Source: Acinetobacter pittii (GTDB lineage Bacteria > Pseudomonadota > Gammaproteobacteria > Pseudomonadales > Moraxellaceae). From it: DNA of 64,000 nt. The position numbers and the translations under genes are program-made. The DNA lies in assembly GCF_034067285.1 (NCBI RefSeq), contig NZ_CP139286.1:3100001-3164000 (forward strand), in the 5' to 3' direction. Each line of letters opens with the position of its first letter. The first letter of the stretch is position 1. Shown one piece after another: positions 32,072-40,516 of this stretch. The notes beneath the pieces are model-generated. The model did no database searches. It saw only the letters and a list, made by a program, of their open reading frames with translations, and was not told the origin of the DNA.

Positions 32072-32875
32072 TTATTCATCATCCATCATAGATTGGCTCA
32101 TACCTACAGTATTGAAACCAGCATCTACATATAGAATTTCGCCAGTAATACCTGAAGCCCAAGGTGAGCATAGGAACAACGCTGCGTTACCTACTTCTTC
32201 AATAGTTACATTACGCTTTAACGGCGCAACTTTTTCATTGGCATCTAACATTTTACGGAAAGATTTAATACCAGAAGCAGCTAAAGTACGGATTGGACCC
32301 GCAGAAATCGCGTTTACACGGATACCATCAACACCTAAGCTTGATGCCAAGTAACGAACACCAGCTTCTAAAGAAGCTTTTGCCATACCCATTACGTTGT
32401 AGTTAGGCATAACGCGCTCAGAACCTTGGTAAGTCAAAGTTAATAAACAACCTTGGCGAGCTTGTAATAAAGGTTTTGCAGCACGTGCCATTGCAACAAA
32501 GCTGTATGCGCTGATGTCATGAGCAACTTTAAAACCTTCACGGTCAGTCACGTCAGTGAAATCACCGTCAAGTGTATGTGCAGGTGCAAAGCCAATTGAG
32601 TGTACAACACCGTCTACACCATCCCAATGTTTTGCAAGTTCTGCAAATGCATTATCAATTTCAGCATCAACAGCAACATCACATGGAAACACAAGCTTAG
32701 AACCGAATTGCTCAGCAAATTCATCCACACGTTTTTTTAATTTTTCGTTTGGATAAGTAAACGCAAGCTCTGCACCTTCACGGTGTAATGCTTGGGCAAT
32801 ACCAAAAGCAATTGATAATTTACTAGCAACGCCTGCAATCAAAAAGCGCTTACCTGCTAAAAGTCCTTGTGTCAT
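32072..32875 (-). CDS. fabI: Enoyl-[acyl-carrier-protein] reductase FabI
   Basis: NADH-dependent last step of each fatty-acid elongation cycle and the target of triclosan. The short-chain dehydrogenase fold starts [21 protein letters not shown]; the catalytic residues are Tyr149, Tyr159 and Lys166 (YNVMGMAK). Gly95 in HSIGFAP is wild type, so the known triclosan-resistance change G95S is absent. The frame extends upstream to 33010, but the ATG at 32875 gives the normal 267-residue protein. Confidence 0.95.
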   Translation of the reverse strand: MTQGLLAGKRFLIAGVASKLSIAFGIAQALHREGAELAFTYPNEKLKKRVDEFAEQFGSKLVFPCDVAVDAEIDNAFAELAKHWDGVDGVVHSIGFAPAHTLDGDFTDVTDREGFKVAHDISAYSFVAMARAAKPLLQARQGCLLTLTYQGSERVMPNYNVMGMAKASLEAGVRYLASSLGVDGIRVNAISAGPIRTLAASGIKSFRKMLDANEKVAPLKRNVTIEEVGNAALFLCSPWASGITGEILYVDAGFNTVGMSQSMMDDE

Positions 32876-32965
32876 GCCGATCTCACTCAAAACAATTTCA
32901 AGCATAATGCCAATATTCGGCGGTTTTCGAAATTGCATAATGCATCTTTTTTCAAAAATCGCACG

Positions 32966-32993
32966 AAAAAAAATCGCTCCTGATGAGGAGCGA
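32966..32993 (-). terminator. Intrinsic terminator of the Bax-inhibitor-1 gene
   Basis: TCGCTCCT and AGGAGCGA form an 8-bp stem around GATG. The minus strand continues with TTTTTTTT, about 20 bases after the stop at 33013. Confidence 0.88.
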
Positions 32994-33012
32994 CTTCTAG
33001 ATGAATTCAATC

Positions 33013-33744
33013 TTAGTCGTCAGACAATAAGCCAAGTAAGCGTAAGAAAGAAATATACATCCACACTAAAGTTGCAAGTAATGCGATACCACACAACCAT
33101 TCCATGAATTTTGGCGCACGATATGCTGCATTAGTTTCAATTAAATCAAAATCTAAAATCAGGTTAAGTGAAGCAATCACTGCAACAAATGCAGCAAAAC
33201 CAATACCTAACCAGTTGCTTTCAAAAATATAAGGAACACTTGAACCAAATGCTAAACGCATAACCATCTGCACAATAAATACAATAAAGATCGCCAAAGA
33301 TGCAGAGATTACAACTGACTTGAACTTTTCAGTTGCGCGAATAATTTGGAATTTATATAGACCAAACATCACCAAAGTGGTGACAAAGGTCGCTAATAAA
33401 GCCTGAAGAGGTACACCTGGGTACTTCAACTGGAAAGTAAAGGAAATACCACCTAAAAAAGCCCCTTCAAATAAGGCATACGGAATTGCCAATGTTGGCG
33501 CAGTCGTTGGTTTAAACGTTGTAATTAAAGCTAAAACCAAGCCCCCAATTGCACCTACAATTGAAGCCGCGTAAGCAATACCAACATTTGCAGTAAAGGC
33601 TGCATAGAAAAATAAAGCGACACCCACCGCAGCAGCAATGACTGTCAACATTACAGATTTTTGAATCGCACCTTGCACAGTCATCGGTTGACTATAGTCA
33701 CTGACCGTTTCAACACGGGTCAATATCGGGTTATTACTTTGCAT
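33013..33744 (-). CDS. Bax inhibitor-1/YccA-family membrane protein
   Basis: A 243-residue protein with seven predicted membrane helices and the family ending: [39 protein letters not shown], shown here only as segments, with the conserved Asp near YDFDLIE. Homologues include the pH-sensitive calcium-leak protein BsYetJ and E. coli YccA, which binds FtsH. No specific role can be read here. GAGAG precedes the ATG by five bases. It is a single-gene unit with its own terminator. Confidence 0.88.
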   Translation of the reverse strand: MQSNNPILTRVETVSDYSQPMTVQGAIQKSVMLTVIAAAVGVALFFYAAFTANVGIAYAASIVGAIGGLVLALITTFKPTTAPTLAIPYALFEGAFLGGISFTFQLKYPGVPLQALLATFVTTLVMFGLYKFQIIRATEKFKSVVISASLAIFIVFIVQMVMRLAFGSSVPYIFESNWLGIGFAAFVAVIASLNLILDFDLIETNAAYRAPKFMEWLCGIALLATLVWMYISFLRLLGLLSDD

Positions 33745-33849
33745 AAATGCTCTCTTTTTATAATAAAAATTTAAAACATCATTTTAAGCAAAATGAATAT
33801 GAAAGCCAAATCAGGCGATCGGCATTATTGTAACAAGGCCCTTAAATAA

Positions 33850-33876
33850 TAAAAAAGGAGGCAATAGCCTCCCTTT
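33850..33876 (-). terminator. Intrinsic terminator of orn
   Basis: GGAGGC and GCCTCC pair around AATA. The minus strand then reads TTTTTTATT, about 25 bases beyond the orn stop. Confidence 0.85.
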
Positions 33877-33897
33877 CATATCACTCTGGTAAGGTTA

Positions 33898-34464
33898 TTA
33901 ATCTTTACCGTCAGTGTTCATGATAAAGAAGTATTCACGGTAATATTTCAACTCGGAAATCGAGTCACGAATATCATCCATTGCCAAATGCGATGCATTC
34001 TTTTTCAAACCGCTCATGATTTCAGGACGCCAGCGTTTTGAAAGTTCTTTTACCGTAGATACATCAAGATTACGATAGTGGAAATACTGCTCTAGTTCAG
34101 GCATAAGACGGTGTAAGAAACGGCGGTCCTGACAGATTGAGTTACCGCACATTGGTGAAACTTTTGGATTAACCCATTTTTTTAGGAATTCTAAAGTTTG
34201 TAACTCAGCATCACGAGCTGTTAATTTACTGCGTCGAACTCGTTCAATCAGGCCAGACTGCCCATGTTGACGAGTGTTCCATTCATCCATTGCATTTAAA
34301 ATACGATCAGGTTGATGAATAGCCAAAACTGGACCTTCGGCAAGTACATTTAAATGATCATCTGTAATAATTGTTGCGATTTCAATAATTTGGTCATTAT
34401 CGGTATCTAATCCGGTCATTTCCAGATCAATCCAAATTAATCGTGTATTTAAAGTACTGCTCAT
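33898..34464 (-). CDS. orn: Oligoribonuclease
   Basis: A DEDDh 3'-5' exonuclease that degrades 2-5-nt RNAs and pGpG, the product of EAL-type phosphodiesterases, so it also clears c-di-GMP breakdown products. The motifs are in order: [10 protein letters not shown] (Asp, Glu), [10 protein letters not shown] (Asp), and [18 protein letters not shown] (His, Asp). The length of 188 residues is normal. It is divergent from rsgA, the common gene order in gamma-proteobacteria. Confidence 0.95.
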   Translation of the reverse strand: MSSTLNTRLIWIDLEMTGLDTDNDQIIEIATIITDDHLNVLAEGPVLAIHQPDRILNAMDEWNTRQHGQSGLIERVRRSKLTARDAELQTLEFLKKWVNPKVSPMCGNSICQDRRFLHRLMPELEQYFHYRNLDVSTVKELSKRWRPEIMSGLKKNASHLAMDDIRDSISELKYYREYFFIMNTDGKD

Positions 34465-34589
34465 GAATGTACGTTCTAAAATGCCGTAAAAACATCAATA
34501 GTAGCAAATTTCTTGCTTCCGCGCTGTAATTCTATAGCTGCTTCATGCTATTTTTGCGGTCTTCAAACAATGGTTTTTTTGGGATATGA

Positions 34590-35651
34590 ATGGCTTTAAT
34601 TCGTAAGCGTCGTTTAACTGAACAACAGCAACGTCGTATTGAAAAACAGCATAAAACTCGCCAAGAAGAGATCGATACTTCACAGGATCTGGACGGACTC
34701 GTTGTACAACACTACGGTCGTCAACTTGAAGTACAAGCCCTCTCTGTACCTGAGCATCACCCAGAAAAACCACAAGTTGCCGAAGGAGAACCAGAACCAT
34801 TCTGGAAACCGATCGAACTCAATAGTGTTTGGCGCTGTCATACTCGAACTAACCTTGAGTTATTGGTCACTGGCGATCGTGTTAAATGGCAAGCTGACCC
34901 AAATACGGGTTTAGGTATTATTACAGCCATTCACCCGCGCACCTCTTTACTCACTCGTCCTGACCGCTATCACAAAGTTAAACCAGTGGCTGCAAACATC
35001 AGTTTGATTGTGATTGTATTTTCACCACTGCCTGAACCAGCTCCAACACTAATCGATCGATATTTAGTTGCTTGTGCAGACGCTAATATTCCTGCTCTTT
35101 TGGTCCTCAATAAATCTGATTTACTCACTGAAAATGACCCAATTCTCACTCTATTAGAAGAATATAAAACTTTGGGTTATGAGGTGATGATTTGTCAGTC
35201 TAAAAAAGGTGATATCTCTGCTTTATCTGAACGTTTAGATGGTGAAACTGTAGCATTTGTAGGGCAATCAGGCGTAGGAAAAAGTTCTTTAATTAACGTG
35301 CTCATTCCAGATGCAGAGCAAAAAACCAATGTTATTTCTGAAAACTCTGCACTTGGACAACACACAACAACCTCTACGCGCTTAATCAACTTCGGTAAAA
35401 ATGGTGCCTTAATTGATTCTCCGGGAATTCGTGAGTTTGGGCTTTGGCATCTCGATTTAGATAAAATTCGTATGGGCTTTCCAGATATTGCAGCGCATCT
35501 GGGTTCTTGCCAATTCCGTAATTGCACGCACACTCATGAAAAGAATTGTGGCTTAAAACATGCAGTCGAAGCTGGTGAAATTTTGCCGCGACGTCTAGAT
35601 AGCTTTTTGCGTTTAATCGACGAGATTCAAGAAGCACAGCAAAAAAACTGA
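34590..35651 (+). CDS. rsgA: Ribosome small-subunit maturation GTPase RsgA
   Basis: A circularly permuted GTPase that checks late 30S subunit assembly. Motif order is G4 (LNKSD) before G1 (GQSGVGKSSL) and G3 (DSPGIREFG), as expected for the permutation. An OB-fold precedes it, and a C-terminal zinc knuckle follows (C..RNCTHTHEKNC). A basic N-terminal tail (RKRRLTEQQQRRIEKQ) fits rRNA binding. It is 353 residues long and divergent from orn. Confidence 0.95.
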   Translation: MALIRKRRLTEQQQRRIEKQHKTRQEEIDTSQDLDGLVVQHYGRQLEVQALSVPEHHPEKPQVAEGEPEPFWKPIELNSVWRCHTRTNLELLVTGDRVKWQADPNTGLGIITAIHPRTSLLTRPDRYHKVKPVAANISLIVIVFSPLPEPAPTLIDRYLVACADANIPALLVLNKSDLLTENDPILTLLEEYKTLGYEVMICQSKKGDISALSERLDGETVAFVGQSGVGKSSLINVLIPDAEQKTNVISENSALGQHTTTSTRLINFGKNGALIDSPGIREFGLWHLDLDKIRMGFPDIAAHLGSCQFRNCTHTHEKNCGLKHAVEAGEILPRRLDSFLRLIDEIQEAQQKN

Positions 35652-35676
35652 TTTTCTGCCCTATTTGCCCTTGAAG

Positions 35677-35711
35677 TGGTGATTTTGATCACCATCTATA
35701 TACGCTATACT
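35677..35711 (+). promoter_or_regulatory. Probable promoter and palindrome of the rhodanese-grxC-secB operon
   Basis: A palindrome TGGTGAT-TTTG-ATCACCA (35677-35694) lies just upstream of and overlaps a possible -35 TTGATC (35685). A -10 like TATACT follows at 35706-35711. The spacer is short (15 bp), so the -35 call is uncertain. The symmetry suggests an operator; no regulator is identified. Confidence 0.4.
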
Positions 35712-35748
35712 CTAGGTCAATTTTGTTTTTAATTTTTTTAGGTGACTT

Positions 35749-36165
35749 GTGGAACGCTGGTTAGAGTTTATGGGGAATCACCCCATTTTGTTTGGTACGC
35801 TCGGAGTCTTGATCGTGTTGTTCTTCATTTTTGAAGGTCAACGTAACGGTCGTAAAATTTCTCCACAGTCGCTTGGTATTTTAGTGAAAGCGAAAAATGC
35901 GCTTTTAATTGACTTACGCGATAGCAAAGATTTCCGCGAAGGTCATATTAGCGGTAGTCGCAATATTCCGTATAGCCAAATTGCAAGTCATGCTGAAGAA
36001 TTAAAAGCAAGTGACCGTCCATTGGTATTTATTTGCAACTTGGGGCAAGTTGCTGGAAGTGCTTTGCAAAAAGTTGCTCACCACGATAGCTATCGTCTTG
36101 ATGGTGGTATCAGTAACTGGAAAGCACAAGGCTTACCTCTTGTTAAAAGCAAACCAAAAGCTTAA
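35749..36165 (+). CDS. Membrane-anchored rhodanese-like protein (YibN type)
   Basis: A 138-residue protein with an N-terminal membrane helix (about residues 12-28) and one rhodanese domain. The active-site loop has a Cys in FICNLGQVAGSA, so sulfurtransferase activity is possible; the substrate is unknown. The start is GTG at 35749, preceded by AGGTG at good spacing. It is the first gene of the conserved yibN-grxC-secB operon, with grxC 11 bp downstream. Confidence 0.88.
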   Translation: MERWLEFMGNHPILFGTLGVLIVLFFIFEGQRNGRKISPQSLGILVKAKNALLIDLRDSKDFREGHISGSRNIPYSQIASHAEELKASDRPLVFICNLGQVAGSALQKVAHHDSYRLDGGISNWKAQGLPLVKSKPKA

Positions 36166-36176
36166 GGAGAATTATC

Positions 36177-36434
36177 ATGGCTGCAAACGTCATTGTTTAC
36201 TCAACTTCTGTATGCCCGTATTGCGTTCGTGCTAAACAGTTACTTGAGCGTAAAGGTGTTGCTTATAAAGAAGTAAATCTTTCTGTTGAAGCACCCGAAT
36301 TACGTGTTGAATTAATGCAACGCACAAATCATCGTACTGTCCCACAAATTTTCATTAACGATCAGTTTATCGGTGGTTTTGACCAACTTTATGCTTTAGA
36401 GCGTGAAGGTAAACTCGACGAATTATTGGCTTAA
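36177..36434 (+). CDS. grxC: Glutaredoxin 3
   Basis: A glutathione-dependent thiol-disulfide oxidoreductase. The redox motif CPYC sits at residues 14-17 (SVCPYCVRAK), with the cis-Pro loop HRTVPQIF and the glutathione-binding GGFDQLYAL. Length is 85 residues, standard for Grx3. It lies between the rhodanese gene and secB in one operon; AAGGAG precedes the ATG. Confidence 0.95.
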   Translation: MAANVIVYSTSVCPYCVRAKQLLERKGVAYKEVNLSVEAPELRVELMQRTNHRTVPQIFINDQFIGGFDQLYALEREGKLDELLA

Positions 36435-36461
36435 CATCGCATCCATATTAAGGAAAAAACA

Positions 36462-36920
36462 ATGAGCGAAGAACAACAAGTTCAACCACAATTAGCTTTA
36501 GAGCGTATTTATACAAAAGATATTTCTTTTGAGGTTCCTGGGGCGCAGGTTTTCACTAAACAATGGCAACCTGAACTTAATATCAATCTTTCTTCTGCTG
36601 CAGAAAAGATTGACCCGACTCACTTTGAAGTTTCTTTAAAAGTTGTGGTACAAGCTGATAACGACAACGAAACAGCGTTCATTGTAGATGTAACTCAATC
36701 AGGTATTTTCTTGATCGATAATATTGAAGAAGAGCGTTTACCTTATATTTTAGGCGCATATTGCCCAAATATTTTGTTCCCGTTCTTGCGTGAAGCTGTA
36801 AATGATTTAGTCACTAAAGGTAGCTTCCCACAGTTACTTCTTACTCCAATCAACTTTGATGCAGAGTTTGAAGCGAACATGCAACGTGCTCAAGCTGCTG
36901 CTGTTGAAGGCCAAGCTTAA
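36462..36920 (+). CDS. secB: Protein-export chaperone SecB
   Basis: A tetrameric cytosolic chaperone that keeps preproteins unfolded and hands them to SecA. The 152-residue sequence has the family hallmarks: [16 protein letters not shown] near the start, [26 protein letters not shown] and [17 protein letters not shown]. It is the last gene of the operon, ending before a bidirectional terminator that also closes the convergent aryl polyene operon. Confidence 0.96.
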   Translation: MSEEQQVQPQLALERIYTKDISFEVPGAQVFTKQWQPELNINLSSAAEKIDPTHFEVSLKVVVQADNDNETAFIVDVTQSGIFLIDNIEEERLPYILGAYCPNILFPFLREAVNDLVTKGSFPQLLLTPINFDAEFEANMQRAQAAAVEGQA

Positions 36921-36940
36921 TTTTAGCTTTTCCTTTTAGT

Positions 36941-36970
36941 AAAAAAACCGCGTAATACGCGGTTTTTTTT
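36941..36970. terminator. Bidirectional terminator, end of secB and of the aryl polyene operon
   Basis: AAAAAAACCGCG-TAATA-CGCGGTTTTTTTT: a 6-bp GC core extended by A/T pairing, with T runs on both strands. It lies between the convergent secB and phosphopantetheinyl transferase genes. Confidence 0.92.
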
Positions 36971-36989
36971 ATGTACGCTATTTCACTTA

Positions 36990-37646
36990 TTAACGATCAA
37001 GTGAATGAAGCTGAATAGATGGAAACTGGAAACCTCGGCAAGATAACTCTGAACGCCACGCCACGGTTAACATCATATTGCCAACAATAAAATTCTGATA
37101 AGCAAATGTACCATTCAGTGGATGAGAACAGATTCCCCCTTGGTCTGTAGGGTGCGCTTGAGTATTTAATGTATTTAAATCTAAACGTATGCCTAGTCCT
37201 GATGCTTTTAGAACCGCTTCTTTAGTGGTCCAGACTTTGAACCAATATTCTCTATCTTGGTCTAAACTTAGCCACGTTGCATATTCATCGGGATGAAAAG
37301 CATGTTTTGCTAATGCATCTAAACGTACATTTCGATCAAGCTCCTCAACATCTACACCAATATTTTTAACCTGTTCACTCATGGCTAAAGCGTAGAATTG
37401 TTGGCTATGTGAATGATTAAAATGCAAATTATGATTTAACAAATAAGGTTTACCATGTTCATGCTTGGCAAACTCCAATTCCGTTGAATTGAGTTGTAGT
37501 TTCTCTGCAATCAGTCTATTTCTGACACTCTGTATTTGTTGTTTTTTATAATGATTAAATGTACGGAAGTCGGGGAAATCTTGTTTCGATTTTAAAAGAA
37601 GCTGAGATAATGCCTGTGTGTAGACTTCAATTTTACGCTTAGACAT
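36990..37646 (-). CDS. 4'-phosphopantetheinyl transferase (Sfp/AcpT superfamily)
   Basis: It transfers 4'-phosphopantetheine from CoA to a serine of carrier proteins. Motifs are GVDVEELDRN (magnesium-binding Asp, near residue 98) and FKVWTTKEAVLKASG (near residue 142). Length is 218 residues. As the last gene of the aryl polyene operon it presumably activates the two acyl carrier proteins encoded at 52.4-52.9 kb. Its inclusion means the pathway does not depend on the housekeeping AcpS. Confidence 0.88.
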   Translation of the reverse strand: MSKRKIEVYTQALSQLLLKSKQDFPDFRTFNHYKKQQIQSVRNRLIAEKLQLNSTELEFAKHEHGKPYLLNHNLHFNHSHSQQFYALAMSEQVKNIGVDVEELDRNVRLDALAKHAFHPDEYATWLSLDQDREYWFKVWTTKEAVLKASGLGIRLDLNTLNTQAHPTDQGGICSHPLNGTFAYQNFIVGNMMLTVAWRSELSCRGFQFPSIQLHSLDR

Positions 37647-37669
37647 TATCTCGACCTTACTTTAAATGA

Positions 37670-38104
37670 TTAGAATTTAACTACATCGCCTTTTAATGCA
37701 ACACCCGCCATCATGGCACCTTTATAGCAATCGTAAGTTGTGGTACTTGTGGTTTCATTGGCTTTAAAATAGCTCACAATATTGGTCACGGCGTTTGCCC
37801 CTTGTGCTTTAGCATTGTTTTGCATTTGGATCAGTGCTGAACGTAAAACCCAGTCACAAGACGTTGCTGCCGACTTACCAAAACCATTGGTCTTTTTATT
37901 GGTTACCGCATCTTTTTGAATAACTTTACCACCAGACTTTGTACCTTTTAAATAAAACTTTACCGAACCATCCAGCGTCCCATCTGCAACCGCACGGTCT
38001 ACAGCTTCTTTAAAATTTAACTGATGTACTTCATCTCCAGCCTGAACAGTGGCAGTAAAACCCGCACTTAGCATTGCTACAAATAAAAGTTTTTTATTTA
38101 ACAT
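37670..38104 (-). CDS. Secreted YbjQ/RcsF-like protein of the aryl polyene operon
   Basis: A 144-residue protein with a clear cleavable signal peptide (residues 1-22, ending VQA-GDE) and no lipobox. The mature part has the pattern AKAQGANAVTNIVSYFK near residue 98, which recalls the GANAV strand of YbjQ/RcsF-type folds, and two cysteines (CDW, YDCYKG) that could form a disulfide. Similar proteins are often labelled excinuclease ATPase subunit in databases; nothing here supports DNA repair. It lies between the ketosynthase and PPTase genes with short gaps. The role is unknown but probably periplasmic and pathway-linked. Confidence 0.65.
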   Translation of the reverse strand: MLNKKLLFVAMLSAGFTATVQAGDEVHQLNFKEAVDRAVADGTLDGSVKFYLKGTKSGGKVIQKDAVTNKKTNGFGKSAATSCDWVLRSALIQMQNNAKAQGANAVTNIVSYFKANETTSTTTYDCYKGAMMAGVALKGDVVKF

Positions 38105-38115
38105 TGTTGTGTTCC

Positions 38116-39342
38116 TTATTGTTTAACACGTTTAAAAATAAGCGAAGTATTAATTCCGCCAAAAGCAAAGTTATTGCTCATAATAATGTCAGCATCCAAA
38201 TTTCTCGGCTGCTGAACGATATAATCCAGTTCACCACATAGTGGGTCGATTTCATCTAGATTTAAAGTTGGAATAAAACGGCCACGATTCATCATTTCGA
38301 TGCTTAGCCAAGCTTCAATAGCTCCACACGCCCCCAGCGTATGTCCAAAATAACTCTTTAAAGAGCTGATTGGTTTATAGCCTAAAACTTTTGCAGTAGC
38401 TTGACTCTCCGCTACATCCCCCTGATCTGTTGAAGTCCCATGAGCATTTACATAGGCAATATCTTTAGCTTCTACAGAGGCATCTTTAAGCGCTAATTCC
38501 ATACAACGCCCCATCATTTCTGACTCAGGACGAGTAACGTGTTGGCCATCAGTATTGCTACCATAGCCAATCACCTCTGCATAAATATGGGCACCGCGGG
38601 CTTTGGCATGCTCATATTCTTCTAAAATTAAACAGCCTGCGCCTTCACCAATCACCAATCCATCTCGTTTAGCATCAAATGGACGCGGTGTTTTTTCTGG
38701 TTGGTCATTCATTCCACTGGTCGCGAACAATACATCAAAAACTGCTGCCCCTGCCGCACTGAGTTCCTCTGCACCACCCGCAATCATGACCTGTTGTTTG
38801 CCATATTTAATGGCTTCATAGGCTTGCCCAATCGCCATAGAACCAGAGGTACAGGCACTTGAGGTAGGTAAAGTTAAGCCTTTAAGACCAAAATATACGG
38901 TCATGTTCACGGCACTTGTGTGGGCCATCATACGAATATAAGTGGTTGCATTGATCTTACTCATGCTCTGATGAAGCAACATGCTAGCAAACTCACCCAC
39001 GGCATCTACACTACCCGCGGAAGAACCAAAGGCAACACCCGCTTCGCCACTAGATAAAATTTCATGTCCAAGCAAACCAGCATTTTGTAAAGCAGTTTCG
39101 GCACAAACCACCGACATAAGCGCTACACGCCCCATCCCGCGGGTGACTTTACGGTTAAAATGTTTTGGAATATGAAAAGATTCTACAGGTCCAGCAAGCT
39201 TGGTCCGAAGGTCAACATATTGCTCCCACTCGGGCATGTAACGAATACCGCTTTTAGCAGCTTCAAATCGTGCAAAGATGTCATCAGCAGTTTCACCTAA
39301 AGAGGTAATTCCTGCCATTCCTGTCACAACCACACGCTTCAT
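38116..39342 (-). CDS. Beta-ketoacyl-ACP synthase of the aryl polyene pathway (ApeR type)
   Basis: A FabF-like decarboxylating ketosynthase of 408 residues. The Cys-His-His triad is intact: SSACTSGS, NAHGTSTDQGD and YFGHTLGACGA. By position, behind the ketoreductase and at the 3' end of the O-P-Q-R gene set, it corresponds to ApeR, the second ketosynthase, which probably starts or helps extend the polyene. Its ATG overlaps the stop of the reductase gene (TGATG). Confidence 0.88.
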   Translation of the reverse strand: MKRVVVTGMAGITSLGETADDIFARFEAAKSGIRYMPEWEQYVDLRTKLAGPVESFHIPKHFNRKVTRGMGRVALMSVVCAETALQNAGLLGHEILSSGEAGVAFGSSAGSVDAVGEFASMLLHQSMSKINATTYIRMMAHTSAVNMTVYFGLKGLTLPTSSACTSGSMAIGQAYEAIKYGKQQVMIAGGAEELSAAGAAVFDVLFATSGMNDQPEKTPRPFDAKRDGLVIGEGAGCLILEEYEHAKARGAHIYAEVIGYGSNTDGQHVTRPESEMMGRCMELALKDASVEAKDIAYVNAHGTSTDQGDVAESQATAKVLGYKPISSLKSYFGHTLGACGAIEAWLSIEMMNRGRFIPTLNLDEIDPLCGELDYIVQQPRNLDADIIMSNNFAFGGINTSLIFKRVKQ

Positions 39343-40067
39343 CAGATGAGTCCTCCATTCACAGAGATCACCTGTCGAGTTACATAAGAGGCTTCATCTG
39401 AACATAAGAATTTCACTACGCTCGCCACTTCATCGACCTGTCCCATGCGTTGCAACGGAATCATTTTTAGCGCATGTTCTTTAACTTCATCTGTCACCAT
39501 TTCGGTCTCAATGAGCCCAGGTGCAACACAGTTCACGGTAATTTTTCGTTTAGCCAATTCGAGTGCCAAAGCCTTGGTCGCACCAATCAATCCTGCTTTT
39601 GCAGCACTATAGTTGACCTGACCGCGGTTCCCCATAATTCCAGACACAGAAGATAAAGTGACAATACGGCCACCTTTGCGTAAGTGAATCATTGGCATGA
39701 TGAGCGGTTTTAAAACATTATAAAAACCATCTAAAGACGTCGAAATCACTTCATCCCAGTCTTGATCGGTGAGTGCTGGAAAAGCACCATCATGGGTAAG
39801 ACCTGCATTCAATACAACGCCATAGAAAGCGCCATGCTGTTCTACATCTTGTTCTAAAATTTGTTGAACCGCCTGGCGTTCAGTTACATCAAACATTAAA
39901 TAATGACTATTTTGACCTAAGGCTTGAATCTCTTGGACAACTTGCTCAGCCTCTGCCTGACGCGAACGTGCATGTACAGTCACATCAAAACCAGCCTTTG
40001 CAAGTTGTAATGCAATCGCTTTCCCAATTCCTCGACTTGAACCCGTTACTAAAATTCGTCTTGTCAC
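39342..40067 (-). CDS. 3-oxoacyl-ACP reductase, FabG type (ApeQ)
   Basis: An NADPH-dependent short-chain dehydrogenase that reduces the beta-keto group after each condensation. It has GSSRGIGKAIA at residues 8-18, NAGLTHDG, the catalytic Ser in LSSVSGIMG and YSAAKAG with the Tyr/Lys pair. At 241 residues it is a standard FabG. It lies between the dehydratase and ketosynthase genes and corresponds to ApeQ of aryl polyene systems. It differs from housekeeping FabG only by context. Confidence 0.9.
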   Translation of the reverse strand: MTRRILVTGSSRGIGKAIALQLAKAGFDVTVHARSRQAEAEQVVQEIQALGQNSHYLMFDVTERQAVQQILEQDVEQHGAFYGVVLNAGLTHDGAFPALTDQDWDEVISTSLDGFYNVLKPLIMPMIHLRKGGRIVTLSSVSGIMGNRGQVNYSAAKAGLIGATKALALELAKRKITVNCVAPGLIETEMVTDEVKEHALKMIPLQRMGQVDEVASVVKFLCSDEASYVTRQVISVNGGLI

Positions 40068-40090
40068 AATGTATTCCTAATTCTTTGTGG

Positions 40091-40516
40091 TTATTCAAAT
40101 GGTGTGTCTGTAGGTTCAAATACACTTAACATTGCCTGAATGCGGTGTTCAGCATATTGAATTTCACAGGAAAATTGCCCAAGTCCTTCATGAAAATATT
40201 GTTGCTCTATTTGAATGATCAATCGTGAACCCAAAGCGAAATAAGGAATGGGTAAATGTAATTTACGCGTTCCCAATAAAAAACCGACTTTTGGCGTTTG
40301 TTTTGACTGCTCACCTTGCCAGCCTGAATAAGCACTAATGGTTTGTGCCATAATTTCAATACTTGCCCATGTCGGCAAACCTTCTTCTTCACAAAACATG
40401 AGCTCTGGCGTAATCGTGAGTTCTGCTTGCGCTCGCCCTTCTGCAACCTCGGTTAAATGGTCAATAAATACCATCGGCTGTTCATGAGGAATATATTGAA
40501 TTGCATCTAGTTTCAT
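40091..40516 (-). CDS. Hotdog-fold dehydratase partner (ApeP type)
   Basis: A 141-residue single hotdog domain related to FabZ/FabA. It has the opening IPHEQPMVFIDHL and the central helix ASIEIMAQTISAYSG, where the Glu matches the catalytic acid of FabZ (VEAMAQ). The GHFP histidine motif that normally precedes this helix is absent (GLPTW instead). On its own it should be inactive. The missing His is found in the C-terminal domain of the AMP-ligase fusion at 50153, consistent with the known ApeI:ApeP heterodimer. Its ATG overlaps the ketosynthase stop as TAATG. Confidence 0.82.
   Translation of the reverse strand: MKLDAIQYIPHEQPMVFIDHLTEVAEGRAQAELTITPELMFCEEEGLPTWASIEIMAQTISAYSGWQGEQSKQTPKVGFLLGTRKLHLPIPYFALGSRLIIQIEQQYFHEGLGQFSCEIQYAEHRIQAMLSVFEPTDTPFE

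Noticed and set aside
37670..38104. Excinuclease/ABC ATPase subunit
   Set aside because: The protein has no Walker motifs or zinc fingers and begins with a signal peptide.
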